Shown: positions 15,481 to 24,515 of the stretch, piece by piece
Numbering within the stretch: the stretch's first letter is position 1
Layout of the letters: the number at the start of each line of letters is the position of its first letter
Notes under the pieces: model-generated
What the model saw: the letters and a program-made list of their open reading frames with translations, nothing else
Told to the model about the DNA's origin: nothing
Databases searched by the model: none
Source: Aquiflexum lacus
GTDB taxonomy: Bacteria; Bacteroidota; Bacteroidia; Cytophagales; Cyclobacteriaceae
Length of the DNA: 32,069 bases
Direction: 5' to 3'
Assembly: GCF_015476655.1 (NCBI RefSeq)
Contig: NZ_JABFHF010000045.1
Coordinates: forward strand, 1-32,069
Position numbers and translations under genes: made by a program

Positions 15481-18400
15481 TCGTCAGCGTTTGGTAAATA
15501 AGTTTGAACTCAGGAATCGTATTAATGGAGTACACTGCCTTTTTTATAGTACTCTGAGGGGCATTTAATATCTGATAATAGCTTTTTATTTGTTTTATAT
15601 CATTATTAAATAGATCGAGGCCTCTTAATTCCGAAAGGACACCTAAACGGCTATTTTTAAATATTTCCGGGAAATAAATCTCAAAGACGGCTACATCCAG
15701 AACATTCATGAAGTATGAGCTCATTACCCTGCTTTCTCTTGATGCCTGATCCTGCTGAAGATATAATATACTTTCCACTAAAGCATTTATTGCTGGTGTA
15801 TATTGAGTATCAGAGGTAACAGGAAATTCTCTGATTAGTATTTCCGTTTTTTCTCCTTTTCGGTCTATATTGTAAAAAGCAAAAAGTGCTGAATTGAACA
15901 ATGCCAGTAAATACTCCAATGTGAGCTCTGGACTTTGAATAGTCAAGCAACTACCATCGGCAACAAAACTGACTTCAGAAAGTGTAAACTTTTGATCAGT
16001 ATATATAACAGGTGCTATGATACTTTTCTTTTTTGTCAGTATATCTCCTGCATTTACGACCTGAAAATCAGGATAAGGTTTTGTATAGTATCTATTAATA
16101 TCTTCTGCTCTGATTAAGGGAACACTGCCTTCTATTTGTTCAGGTACTGCAACAGTTTTAGTTTCGCCTTCATTATAATGTTTACTGTAACTTATGTTAA
16201 TTCCTTTCTGAAAATCAAGAGAAAGTTCTTTATTGAAGTTTTCTTTATCCTTCATCTTTCTAAGGATAAATGATTTCATTTCGGTGTTTTTTTCCTCTGT
16301 TTCGGCTATAAAAGGATCATCAATTTCATCTTCATCCAGCTCATCAGGATAATCCAAAACTTCTTTTAAAAACTGCTCATTTACTGCATACTCGATTTTT
16401 ATATCTTTTTCAATCCATGGAAAACTTACAGCAAGTCCAACAAACGGAATATCAGATAATGCAGGTTTCTTTACATCAGGTTGAGGATTTAATATATAAA
16501 TTAGTAACAAGCCCTGTTTTTCTGGGCGAACCTCTTTGATTCTTACCGGGCTTGGTTTATTTACTCGTGATGAGTCCTTCCCTTTTTCTAATGCATCCTG
16601 TTTTGATTTTTCAAGAGCACTACTTATTTGCTCGTCTGTCAGATCAATATATTCATGCTTCGGATCTATGATATGGGATTTCGCAATAGTATAATGATTT
16701 ACCTGAGTTTCAGAATCACTTCGTTTAGTCAATCCTACAGTTATATTCTCATTAATTTTTATGCCTATTTTATCATCTGTATTATTAATCAGCACAAGAG
16801 TCCAATCTGTAATCACTCCATGTCTTTGCTGGGCCTGAATATAATCTGACATCAAAGAAACATTAAATGATAGTTGTTTAGTTTTATATGCAGATAAGAA
16901 GCTAATAACTTTATCTGCATTGCTTTTTCCTCTCCATACAAAATGATTACGGAATGCATTTTCGGCATTTGAAATTCCATCAGGTAATCCCAGGCTGTTA
17001 ATCAATGAAAAAGCAAGATTGTAGTTAACAAGATTTGCCGGATCGTTTTTACGGAAAGAATAAGTTTCTTCAAGCTCCCCGGAATAACTAAGCTCCATGA
17101 TTTTCTTATACCTAAATTTGTTTGCCGCAGTTACTACTAGTGAACCCGGATGCGTCCTTATTTTCAAGCCATATTCAGCAGGTGTTTTATCCAAATCTCC
17201 CATACGGTCGAATTCAGCACGCATTTCTTCGGTAGCCACTGTGATATGCTGATACCACTGGATAAGTTCATTACTCGTAAATAATCTGCATAAATCCAGA
17301 TATCCTGGACGATAGCCAAACCATCTGCCCATCTGCATCAATGTGTCATACATTTTCGATGCACGAAGGAAATAGGTAATTGTCAAGCCTTCGAGGGTTA
17401 GCCCTCGGGAAAGTTTATTACCTCCAACTGCAATTACTGAAAGTCCATTTTTATTATCATAATAATCCAGCGGACGAATATTTTTATGTTCAAGTCCTTC
17501 AACTTTTGTGTCGCCGTGTACAGATCTGACTTCTATTTTAGCAACTGCGGGATATAGGTTCGCTTCTATATCTATCCACGACATTTCTTTTATGGATGGG
17601 TCTTTGACTGTAGGATTATCTATAATTTTTCTTGTAACTGGTACAAATCCGTCGTTCCATAATTGCTTAAGTTCTCTCAGAAATTTAGCATCATTAAATT
17701 CCACCAAACGAGCATAAGTTTTTACCTGTTCTTCTACCAAACGACCGATCCTGGCCTGCCATTTTATAAACCTTGTCACGTGTATCAACATTGAGTTATG
17801 TTCATTTTCTTGACCACGGGCTCTTCTGGCTGCGCAGGATAGAAAGAAGCATTTTATTGCTTTATTCAGGCTTGGTGGAAGTTCATCTGGTTTTTCATCA
17901 TCCATTTTATGACCATCCATTATAAAATTTAAATAGTCATCTACAGGTTCTATTAAATAATTCAATGGATAAACCGGATTATCATAATCTTCGATTGATT
18001 CAATAGTCTCAATACCAAAAATTTTTTCTGGTCCGATATAGTTAGAAGGAGCCGGTATATTGACAATAAAGTTTTTAGGGAAAATGTCGTTTCCTAAAGC
18101 TAACGGTATATTATGAACATTATAGTCAAGTCCTTTAACATCTTCATCCGTATATTGCTTTACAAAAATATTTGCATAAGGAGTAGCCGTATAACCAATA
18201 TAAGCACTTTGTTCGAACAATTTCAGCATAGAACGGATACAGGCATTGATTCCTGAAACATAGTTTTTACTGATGTTTATAGATGCATTATCTGCCTCGT
18301 CATCAATAACCAGCAAAGGCAGATTTCTGATCTGCTTTTTCCCATCCTCCATTGTTTCTGCTCTGGTTGCCAACCAGCCCAGCAGATTTTTCATAACTGA

Positions 18401-19162
18401 AGCATTTTTCTTGATGACCAGTACTATTGGATCATTACTACGAATATTTATACCTGAAGTCTCGGAAGCTCTTCGGTTAAAATCACCATTAATTTCATTG
18501 GTAGTCAGAGAATGTGCTACCAGATTAGGATCAATCTTACCAACACCGATTCTGTTTGTGGTTTGGGTTATACTTCGGGCTTGCTGGGTGTCAAATCCCA
18601 AAAACCCTTCATCAATACGAAACTGGGTCTGTGAACGTAAACTATTGTGAATCCCTGCTAATACAATAATCAACTTATATCCTGCGTCTGCTGCCTTACA
18701 TATCAATCCGATATAGTTCCCGGTTTTCCCTGATTGTACATGACCGACAATTAAACCTCGTTTATCAAAAGGAATATTGCTTCCTGGTCGTATCAACCTG
18801 TCAAGAATATCATCCGTCAGGTTGTCCATTTTATTCAGTGTGTCCGGAGCATAGTTCTTTTGTTCAAGTAACATTCTATAACGATTCCAGAATTTCCATT
18901 CTATTTCTGCTTTGGAATTTTTTATCCAGGGAATTCTCTTTTTATCTTCCTTTGCATCTAATATGCGATACTGATCAGAAAATACCGCATATCTTACCTC
19001 CAGTTCTTCACGAAGAGTTATCAGTTCAGATTCAGAAAGAGAGAAAAGCTTGTTGACATTCTCTACAGTGGTTTTTATTAAATCGGCATTCATACTTTCG
19101 GTTGCCCCAGAAAGCATTGTTACACACACATTTTTTGCCTGTTCGTACTTTGTCATAGACAT
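15470..19162 (-). CDS. Z1-domain superfamily II helicase with C-terminal TRD-like region
   Basis: A 1230-residue protein. The helicase module has Walker A GHVQSGKT (140-147), Walker B IDDEAD (286-291), motif III-like GYTATPYAN (323-331), then a Z1 domain with GGNKLSRGLTLEGLT and the motif VI-like QMGRWFGYRPGY. These are the signatures of Z1 helicases, which recur with MORC-like ATPases and AIPR proteins. After an acidic linker (DELDEDEIDDPFIAE), residues about 981-1230 resemble a TaqI-like or type I S target-recognition domain: VPLIRAEDINRYY, VNAGDILTKKKSIIAPV, LEYLLALFNSALFAFY, ILIREFPV, and a closing helix with DVAVFEIYFPE. This suggests the helicase subunit itself reads DNA sequence. It overlaps the genes on both sides by 10-11 nt. 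Confidence 0.9.
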   Translation of the reverse strand: MSMTKYEQAKNVCVTMLSGATESMNADLIKTTVENVNKLFSLSESELITLREELEVRYAVFSDQYRILDAKEDKKRIPWIKNSKAEIEWKFWNRYRMLLEQKNYAPDTLNKMDNLTDDILDRLIRPGSNIPFDKRGLIVGHVQSGKTGNYIGLICKAADAGYKLIIVLAGIHNSLRSQTQFRIDEGFLGFDTQQARSITQTTNRIGVGKIDPNLVAHSLTTNEINGDFNRRASETSGINIRSNDPIVLVIKKNASVMKNLLGWLATRAETMEDGKKQIRNLPLLVIDDEADNASINISKNYVSGINACIRSMLKLFEQSAYIGYTATPYANIFVKQYTDEDVKGLDYNVHNIPLALGNDIFPKNFIVNIPAPSNYIGPEKIFGIETIESIEDYDNPVYPLNYLIEPVDDYLNFIMDGHKMDDEKPDELPPSLNKAIKCFFLSCAARRARGQENEHNSMLIHVTRFIKWQARIGRLVEEQVKTYARLVEFNDAKFLRELKQLWNDGFVPVTRKIIDNPTVKDPSIKEMSWIDIEANLYPAVAKIEVRSVHGDTKVEGLEHKNIRPLDYYDNKNGLSVIAVGGNKLSRGLTLEGLTITYFLRASKMYDTLMQMGRWFGYRPGYLDLCRLFTSNELIQWYQHITVATEEMRAEFDRMGDLDKTPAEYGLKIRTHPGSLVVTAANKFRYKKIMELSYSGELEETYSFRKNDPANLVNYNLAFSLINSLGLPDGISNAENAFRNHFVWRGKSNADKVISFLSAYKTKQLSFNVSLMSDYIQAQQRHGVITDWTLVLINNTDDKIGIKINENITVGLTKRSDSETQVNHYTIAKSHIIDPKHEYIDLTDEQISSALEKSKQDALEKGKDSSRVNKPSPVRIKEVRPEKQGLLLIYILNPQPDVKKPALSDIPFVGLAVSFPWIEKDIKIEYAVNEQFLKEVLDYPDELDEDEIDDPFIAETEEKNTEMKSFILRKMKDKENFNKELSLDFQKGINISYSKHYNEGETKTVAVPEQIEGSVPLIRAEDINRYYTKPYPDFQVVNAGDILTKKKSIIAPVIYTDQKFTLSEVSFVADGSCLTIQSPELTLEYLLALFNSALFAFYNIDRKGEKTEILIREFPVTSDTQYTPAINALVESILYLQQDQASRESRVMSSYFMNVLDVAVFEIYFPEIFKNSRLGVLSELRGLDLFNNDIKQIKSYYQILNAPQSTIKKAVYSINTIPEFKLIYQTLTNEN

Positions 19163-20607
19163 TCAATTAATTCCGGATATTCATTAAATGGCTCAATAAG
19201 CAACAACCTATTTTTTGCCTGTTCCGGTGTGTTAGTATTCAATAATGAATTATATACGGTTTTCAGCAATTCTTTCAGTTCACTGGAAGCTGCTACTTTT
19301 TCAAACGGTCTGAAAAATGAATCCGGGTTTTCAGACTCATTAATAACAATCAATGGAACCGGTAATGTTTCTTCCAACAATCTGATAAGCGGTTTTATAG
19401 CTTTAAGATCCATTGATGAAATGAAAGGATGTTCCTGGTTTATCTCGTAATAACGTTTACCATCCCTTTGTTTCTCTATCCATACTGGTTGGAAATGTTG
19501 AGTTGTGGTATTTCTTTGAACAACTTTGCCTCTATGTCTGTAGACTTCAACTGCCTGCGCTCTTACTTGGGAAGCATATGCTTTTAGATTGTCTTTTAGT
19601 CCAAAAGGAGCTCTTGCAACTGATTTCTTAATATCAATCTGCCATTCTCCATCCAGACTATTCGGTAAGTCAATCATTATTCTTGCCAGTTTGAAGTGTT
19701 CTTCTTTTCTGAATAACCCAAGCCATTCTCCGCTAACCAGCATTCTTTCATTTCGATATACATAAAATCCTTGTTGTGCATTCCAACCTCTAACACCTTC
19801 AGCATATCTGAATTCTTCGGGTGTGAGTTTGGATTTATGAGGCAGGACAAATCCCCGGACTTTTATTTTTCCATAATGTAATGGTTCTTCAGGAAAACTC
19901 TGGGTTGCTGTATGCTGTATTAAGAAAGGATTCCATGCTTCAACTTCTCTGCCACTGAAAAATATTTTTATTTTATTGCTTTCTATATAACGATGAAAAA
20001 CAGTTGCAATATGTTTTTTTACGCGCTCCATCGTTTGCAAAAATTTATCGTAAGCTCTTTTATCGTCTTTACGAATACCCTTTAACAAATGATCTATATC
20101 CTGCCAGATAACAATAGTTCCTGAAGATAAATCCTTAATTTGCTCTTGCCAACTCCCACTGGGTAAGGATGCTATTAATTTCCATTCTTTTGCATGATGA
20201 TATATATAATCCAAATCCCATGTCCAGAAAACAGCCTCTACCGATTGTTTTTTAGAAATGACCGTGTACTTTCTGCATTGTGAGAATGAAGCGGTTTTCA
20301 ATCCCAAACCAAAGCGACCAAGATCATTTATATCACGTTCTTCATTCGGATCTCTGGATCCCGGACGCATTGCGTTGATCAATTCATCATTTGTCATACC
20401 ACAACCATCATCTTTTATTGAAAATGTAGTGTCCGCTCCTTTCCAGTCAAAATCAATCCATATGTTTTTTGCTCCTGCCGAGATTGAATTATCTAAGATA
20501 TCTGCAACCGCAGCTTCCATACTGTATCCTACCGCCCTGAAGGATTCTAGCATGTTCACTGCAATTGGAGGAGCATCAGCAGTCTTATATTTTGAATAGT
20601 CTATCAT
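19153..20607 (-). CDS. GHKL (Hsp90/MutL/MORC-like) ATPase
   Basis: A 484-residue GHKL ATPase. All ATP-lid motifs are visible: N box EAAVADILDNSISAGA (31-45), G1 box KDDGCGM (65-71) and G2 box LGRFGLGLKTASFSQC (96-111). The S5-like transducer region follows (about 190-380), with GVRGWNAQQGFYVYRNERMLVSGEWLGLF and IDIKKSVARAP, in which a Lys can complete the active site. This is the MutL/MORC-like type described in restriction-modification-linked operons by Iyer, Abhiman and Aravind (2008). Such proteins dimerise on ATP binding and may clamp or translocate along DNA. The gene lies 11 nt after the nuclease-like gene and overlaps the Z1 gene by 10 nt. Confidence 0.92.
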   Translation of the reverse strand: MIDYSKYKTADAPPIAVNMLESFRAVGYSMEAAVADILDNSISAGAKNIWIDFDWKGADTTFSIKDDGCGMTNDELINAMRPGSRDPNEERDINDLGRFGLGLKTASFSQCRKYTVISKKQSVEAVFWTWDLDYIYHHAKEWKLIASLPSGSWQEQIKDLSSGTIVIWQDIDHLLKGIRKDDKRAYDKFLQTMERVKKHIATVFHRYIESNKIKIFFSGREVEAWNPFLIQHTATQSFPEEPLHYGKIKVRGFVLPHKSKLTPEEFRYAEGVRGWNAQQGFYVYRNERMLVSGEWLGLFRKEEHFKLARIMIDLPNSLDGEWQIDIKKSVARAPFGLKDNLKAYASQVRAQAVEVYRHRGKVVQRNTTTQHFQPVWIEKQRDGKRYYEINQEHPFISSMDLKAIKPLIRLLEETLPVPLIVINESENPDSFFRPFEKVAASSELKELLKTVYNSLLNTNTPEQAKNRLLLIEPFNEYPELIECL

Positions 20608-20618
20608 TATATAATTTT

Positions 20619-22457
20619 CTATTTTTTATTGTCTTCAGCTACATTCCACAGATCTTTATAATAAAATTCCTTATCAGAGACTTTAAATGTAACAGGTTTA
20701 GGAATTGCTTCCACCACTGCGTTTTCTTGATCCTTTAATGCATTAAAAAGATTATCAAAAACACTTTTAGATGGCCCAATTTCAGTTCTGTTTCTTTTAA
20801 ATTGAGCCCAAGTACCGACAGCAATTCTTTTTTCTTTCAACTCGAAACCATACCCTTTCATACGAGCTGCATTTTTAGAAAGGCCAAATAAATAAATCTT
20901 AGATTCAGACACCTTTTTATTTTTTGGGAATCTAAGATTATAAGCCAACTGATCTACTCCCTGACTGGAAATCCAATAATAAACTTTTTTTGTCCATACT
21001 TCTAACTCCTTTGTTAGGTTACTTGCTTTACTTCTAAGTTTTTTTACATCATTTAAATGATAATCCTGCCATTTAATCTGAAACAATGCAAGCTCCCCTG
21101 TTACATTATCATAAATAACAGCATCAATATCTGTAATAAATTTTTTGTCGATACGTAAAGCTATATTTCCATCAACTCTATGATATCTTGTCCCCATAAA
21201 CATAGCATATAAGTAGTTTCTAAGCCATGATTCCCGATCTTTATTAAATTCTGCTGTCAGTTTGGGGTTTCTTAGTATCAATAGATCTTTCAATGTATTG
21301 AGAGGATTTCTTACAATACCTGAAACAGGACGAAGGACAAAATTATTCTCCAAGTCTATGATCAAAGGCATAAATTTGGATGTATGATTTCTTATAAGAG
21401 CTGCATCATTGGCTTTAAAAGAGATTATCTTAAATACTTGTTCTATAATTCTCTTTTCAATTCTCGTAAAATCAGATATATCATTTATCAGATCTGTAAG
21501 AGAACACCATATGGTCAAACTTTGGAATATCAATATTTCTTTTTCCATCTCTGCTGCTATGGATGAGAATTTAATATGTTTCAGATCAAAACTTACAAGA
21601 CACATTATTACAGCTATAATATGAGAAACCTCAACTCCTTCTATTTTTAGATTGGGATGTATCCCTGCTTCATCTCTCCATTCTGCTAAAGCATTTGTCG
21701 ATATTGCCATAAAATGCCAATCAAGTTCTTCTGTTGAATCGTATCCCATCATAATGCCTTTACCAGAATCCCATAATTTTAATAAAGGAGTCATTTTAGA
21801 TTCGAGATCTTCTAATTTCAATGAAGAAAACCGATCACCAGGTCTTTTTGATAAAAAGCTACCAGAATTTTGAAAAATCGTATTAACATTATCATAATTA
21901 ACCAGTTCCCATCCATTATAAAAATTCTTCTCATTTTGTTCCAATATATCCTCTAGGTTTTCTAAGTATGAATTTTCCATTTCATCCAGAAACTGAGCTT
22001 TCCCGTCGAGGCTCATTGAAAATTTAAAAATATTTCCCTCACTAGAGTCTGAAACTAAAATACCAGATTTCACCATTTCTGCTGTACGTCTTAATAGTGT
22101 TATACATCCAAATTGGTATAGCAAACTAATAGCAGAGATTCTTAATTTATGAGTACTCTCCATTATAGGAATACCTGAAAACTGCTTGATCGGTTTAAAT
22201 AGAATTGAGGCAGCCAAGTTCCAGCCTGATTTTAAAACATCAATTTCCTGAAATGATAACCCAAATTTTTCAATTTCATCTTTTGGCCCAAAATGTAGAT
22301 AATCATACATTCTCGTAATTTCCATTAATATTACAAAACAACCAGCCGGGTTTTCTTGAGGTATACTTTTAATTACACGATCTTGCTCGCTATCTGCTAT
22401 AATGAGTAGCTTTGCATATATATTCTGGTTTTTATCAGATGGCTCTAACTGCTTCAT
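20619..22457 (-). CDS. PD-(D/E)XK-like protein of the Z1/MORC operon
   Basis: A 612-residue protein with a long helical N-terminal part (about 1-400) that I do not recognise. A C-terminal restriction-fold candidate follows: RESWLRNYLYAMFMGTRYHRV, then ITDIDAVIYD (Asp443/Asp445) and ELALFQIKWQD, which has the D-x(n)-QxK layout with Gln460 and Lys462 in the place of ExK. Gln at that position is found in some PD-(D/E)XK nucleases, so activity is possible but not certain. In relatives of this operon a nuclease of this fold is a regular member, which supports the reading. Its start overlaps the end of the methyltransferase gene by 23 nt. Confidence 0.75.
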   Translation of the reverse strand: MKQLEPSDKNQNIYAKLLIIADSEQDRVIKSIPQENPAGCFVILMEITRMYDYLHFGPKDEIEKFGLSFQEIDVLKSGWNLAASILFKPIKQFSGIPIMESTHKLRISAISLLYQFGCITLLRRTAEMVKSGILVSDSSEGNIFKFSMSLDGKAQFLDEMENSYLENLEDILEQNEKNFYNGWELVNYDNVNTIFQNSGSFLSKRPGDRFSSLKLEDLESKMTPLLKLWDSGKGIMMGYDSTEELDWHFMAISTNALAEWRDEAGIHPNLKIEGVEVSHIIAVIMCLVSFDLKHIKFSSIAAEMEKEILIFQSLTIWCSLTDLINDISDFTRIEKRIIEQVFKIISFKANDAALIRNHTSKFMPLIIDLENNFVLRPVSGIVRNPLNTLKDLLILRNPKLTAEFNKDRESWLRNYLYAMFMGTRYHRVDGNIALRIDKKFITDIDAVIYDNVTGELALFQIKWQDYHLNDVKKLRSKASNLTKELEVWTKKVYYWISSQGVDQLAYNLRFPKNKKVSESKIYLFGLSKNAARMKGYGFELKEKRIAVGTWAQFKRNRTEIGPSKSVFDNLFNALKDQENAVVEAIPKPVTFKVSDKEFYYKDLWNVAEDNKK

Positions 22458-24114
22458 TACCTTGATTATTTTGTATTGAAATTTGAGTAAATATCTCAGC
22501 TACAACCTTTGCTATCTGATATGCCAGGTAAGGAGGGACAGCATTTCCCACCTGATGAAACTGTTGAGTTCTTCCACCACAGAAATAATAGTTGTCAGGG
22601 AATGTCTGTACACGGGCTGCTTCTCTCACCGTAAAACTTCTACTCTGATTCGGATCATAGTGAATAAAGTAATGCCCGTCTTTGGATATGTGGCTTGTTA
22701 CTGTAGTCGCCGGGATATCTGGTAACTGCACCCGAAAACGATCTGTAAATTTTCCTGATTCAGCATTCTCATGATCAGGCATAAGGTCTTCTCCTGCTAG
22801 TCGGTAATCTTCCAATCTTGGAAACTTACCATGCTGTTCAACATAGCGGCTTGCGAACAGGTACCTTTTAATATCCTGAAGCAAATGTTTACGTGAGATA
22901 TGATGAAGTAATCCCCTTAGATTATCATCTGAATACCAACTTAAAAGAGGGTGATGTTCTGGCAAATCAGGCCCCTCAATCGGGAGAAATTCTGCACCCA
23001 ATATTTCTGGAAAATCTACTGGTTGTTCTTGCTCAATACCGAGGATATTATTGATCTGATTATTAAATCCCTCCATGTATGCAGACCATTTTTCAAAAGA
23101 GTCATTTATTTTTCTATAATGTCTCTTTTTTTTAAGTTTACCATCTACATCTGTTCCAATAGTAAAATGAGTAAACTCCCGGGTTATACCACTTCTTACT
23201 TCAGGAAGTTTGCCAATAACAGATGAAAGAGAAACTTCCTCTTGTCTTCGCAAGACGTTCTCAGGAACTGGAACACCTTCCCGAATACCTAACAAAATAA
23301 CCCGATGCCTTTTCTGTGGTATTCCATATTCTTCAGATTTTATTATAAAATCACTTGGTTTAAATACCGGGTTACTATTTATATCGTAATTATCAGGTAG
23401 CTTGGTAAGTGAATATATTTTATATTGAACATGAGGCTGGTTATTATCCGTTATTTCTCCCTCAAAAATGCAAGCACCTACAGGATCAGAAAGATCATCG
23501 AGAATTTTGTTGAAAATCTGGTTTTCTTCTGTTTTAGCAGATAATATTCCTTTTACATTTTCCATCACAAAAACTGCAGGTTTATGAACTGCAATTATTC
23601 GTAAATATTCTTTATAAAGACCAACCCTTTTATCTTTAGCCTCATCAAGTATTTTTTCCTGTCTTCTTGATCTGCCTACTAATGAATATGCCTGGCATGG
23701 AGGCCCTCCAATCAAGACCCAATTGGCACTACCATCCAAAGCAACCTGAATTCTATTATCTACTTCTTCATTTGTCAGTGCATAGGTATCTCCTTCATCC
23801 GGTTCTCCTAATGTCCCGCAACATGCCTCTGCATTAGCGGCAGCCGCCTGCTCAGGATATCTTTCATATAATTCGTTAAAGGTAATTTCACCCCTTATAA
23901 AAGCGTAATAATCATCCGGTACCTGACCAATATTAAATTCTCTGAAAAAACTTCTGAGTTTTAAAGTCTGGTGTGCATGTGGATCTTTTTCTACAGATAA
24001 CCTGATTTTGAATATTCTTTCACCATTGTCATTCAATAGAGAAGAAAATCCTTCACCAAGTCCCCCCGGACCCGCAAATATGTCAATAACAGGAATGGAA
24101 TTATTTTCAATCAC
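22435..24114 (-). CDS. DNA cytosine-C5 methyltransferase (first gene of the operon)
   Basis: A 559-residue C5 methyltransferase. Conserved motifs appear in order: I DIFAGPGGLGEGF (11-23), IV GGPPCQAYSLVGRSR (136-150) with catalytic Cys140, VI ENVKG (185-189), VIII QKRHRVILLGIR, a variable region with the target-recognition domain (about 300-480), IX FTVREAARVQTFPD and X QVGNAVPPYLAYQIAK. An insertion between motifs I and IV (about 60-130) is longer than usual. The start is GTG at 24114; an in-frame stop lies a few codons upstream and no ATG is available. It heads a run of six coupled genes and presumably protects host DNA from the rest of the system. The target sequence cannot be read from the protein. 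Confidence 0.95.
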   Translation of the reverse strand: MIENNSIPVIDIFAGPGGLGEGFSSLLNDNGERIFKIRLSVEKDPHAHQTLKLRSFFREFNIGQVPDDYYAFIRGEITFNELYERYPEQAAAANAEACCGTLGEPDEGDTYALTNEEVDNRIQVALDGSANWVLIGGPPCQAYSLVGRSRRQEKILDEAKDKRVGLYKEYLRIIAVHKPAVFVMENVKGILSAKTEENQIFNKILDDLSDPVGACIFEGEITDNNQPHVQYKIYSLTKLPDNYDINSNPVFKPSDFIIKSEEYGIPQKRHRVILLGIREGVPVPENVLRRQEEVSLSSVIGKLPEVRSGITREFTHFTIGTDVDGKLKKKRHYRKINDSFEKWSAYMEGFNNQINNILGIEQEQPVDFPEILGAEFLPIEGPDLPEHHPLLSWYSDDNLRGLLHHISRKHLLQDIKRYLFASRYVEQHGKFPRLEDYRLAGEDLMPDHENAESGKFTDRFRVQLPDIPATTVTSHISKDGHYFIHYDPNQSRSFTVREAARVQTFPDNYYFCGGRTQQFHQVGNAVPPYLAYQIAKVVAEIFTQISIQNNQGNEAVRAI

Positions 24115-24161
24115 AGTTTTTTAAAGAAATAATCATTTCACAAATAGCTTAATAAAATTAA

Positions 24162-24195
24162 GATTAAAAATACCCTGTTCAGGGTATTTTTAATC
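24162..24195. terminator. perfect 34-bp palindrome, likely bidirectional terminator
   Basis: GATTAAAAATACCCTG (24162-24177) and its exact inverse (24180-24195) flank a TT loop. The hairpin has a GC core and A/T-rich arms that supply a T-run on either strand. It overlaps the stop codon of the minus-strand remnant at 24193-24339 and lies 48 nt before the methyltransferase start, so it could insulate the operon. Confidence 0.7.
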
Positions 24196-24339
24196 AATTC
24201 TCCACATAATCCCAAAAAAATCCCCCAAACTCTCCGACTCCGGATCAAACTTGATCACAATCCTTGAAGTAAGCAGATCAATAAACTTATAAATTGCTTC
24301 CTCCTGCAAAATCCTGATTTTTTCTCCCACCTCCAAGGC
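24193..24339 (-). pseudogene. C-terminal remnant of an unrecognised gene
   Basis: A minus-strand frame without a start codon reads AHLAALEVGEKIRILQEEA, then YKFIDLLTSRIVIKFDPESE and a final DFFGIMWRID before TAA. It looks like a genuine protein C terminus (charged helix, then beta, then a hydrophobic end) cut off upstream by a TAA near 24346. I do not recognise the family. It suggests a gene once lay upstream of the methyltransferase operon and was lost or interrupted. Confidence 0.4.
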
Positions 24340-24515
24340 TGCAAGATGTGCAGCTTAAAAGTATCATACAAACTATTGACGTGGACTGTCGGGATTTGAT
24401 GGGTTTTGCCTATTGCACCTCATTTTGTGAAAAACGATTGACCTCAAAAAAACCTTCCTCAAATACCTGCTTTTTGATTTTTAACCGCTGTCATCACAGA
24501 AATGTATGCTTCAGT
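24340..24515. other. spacer without recognised gene
   Basis: No coding pattern on either strand that I can support. It separates the remnant from the stop of the next minus-strand gene. Confidence 0.4.
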
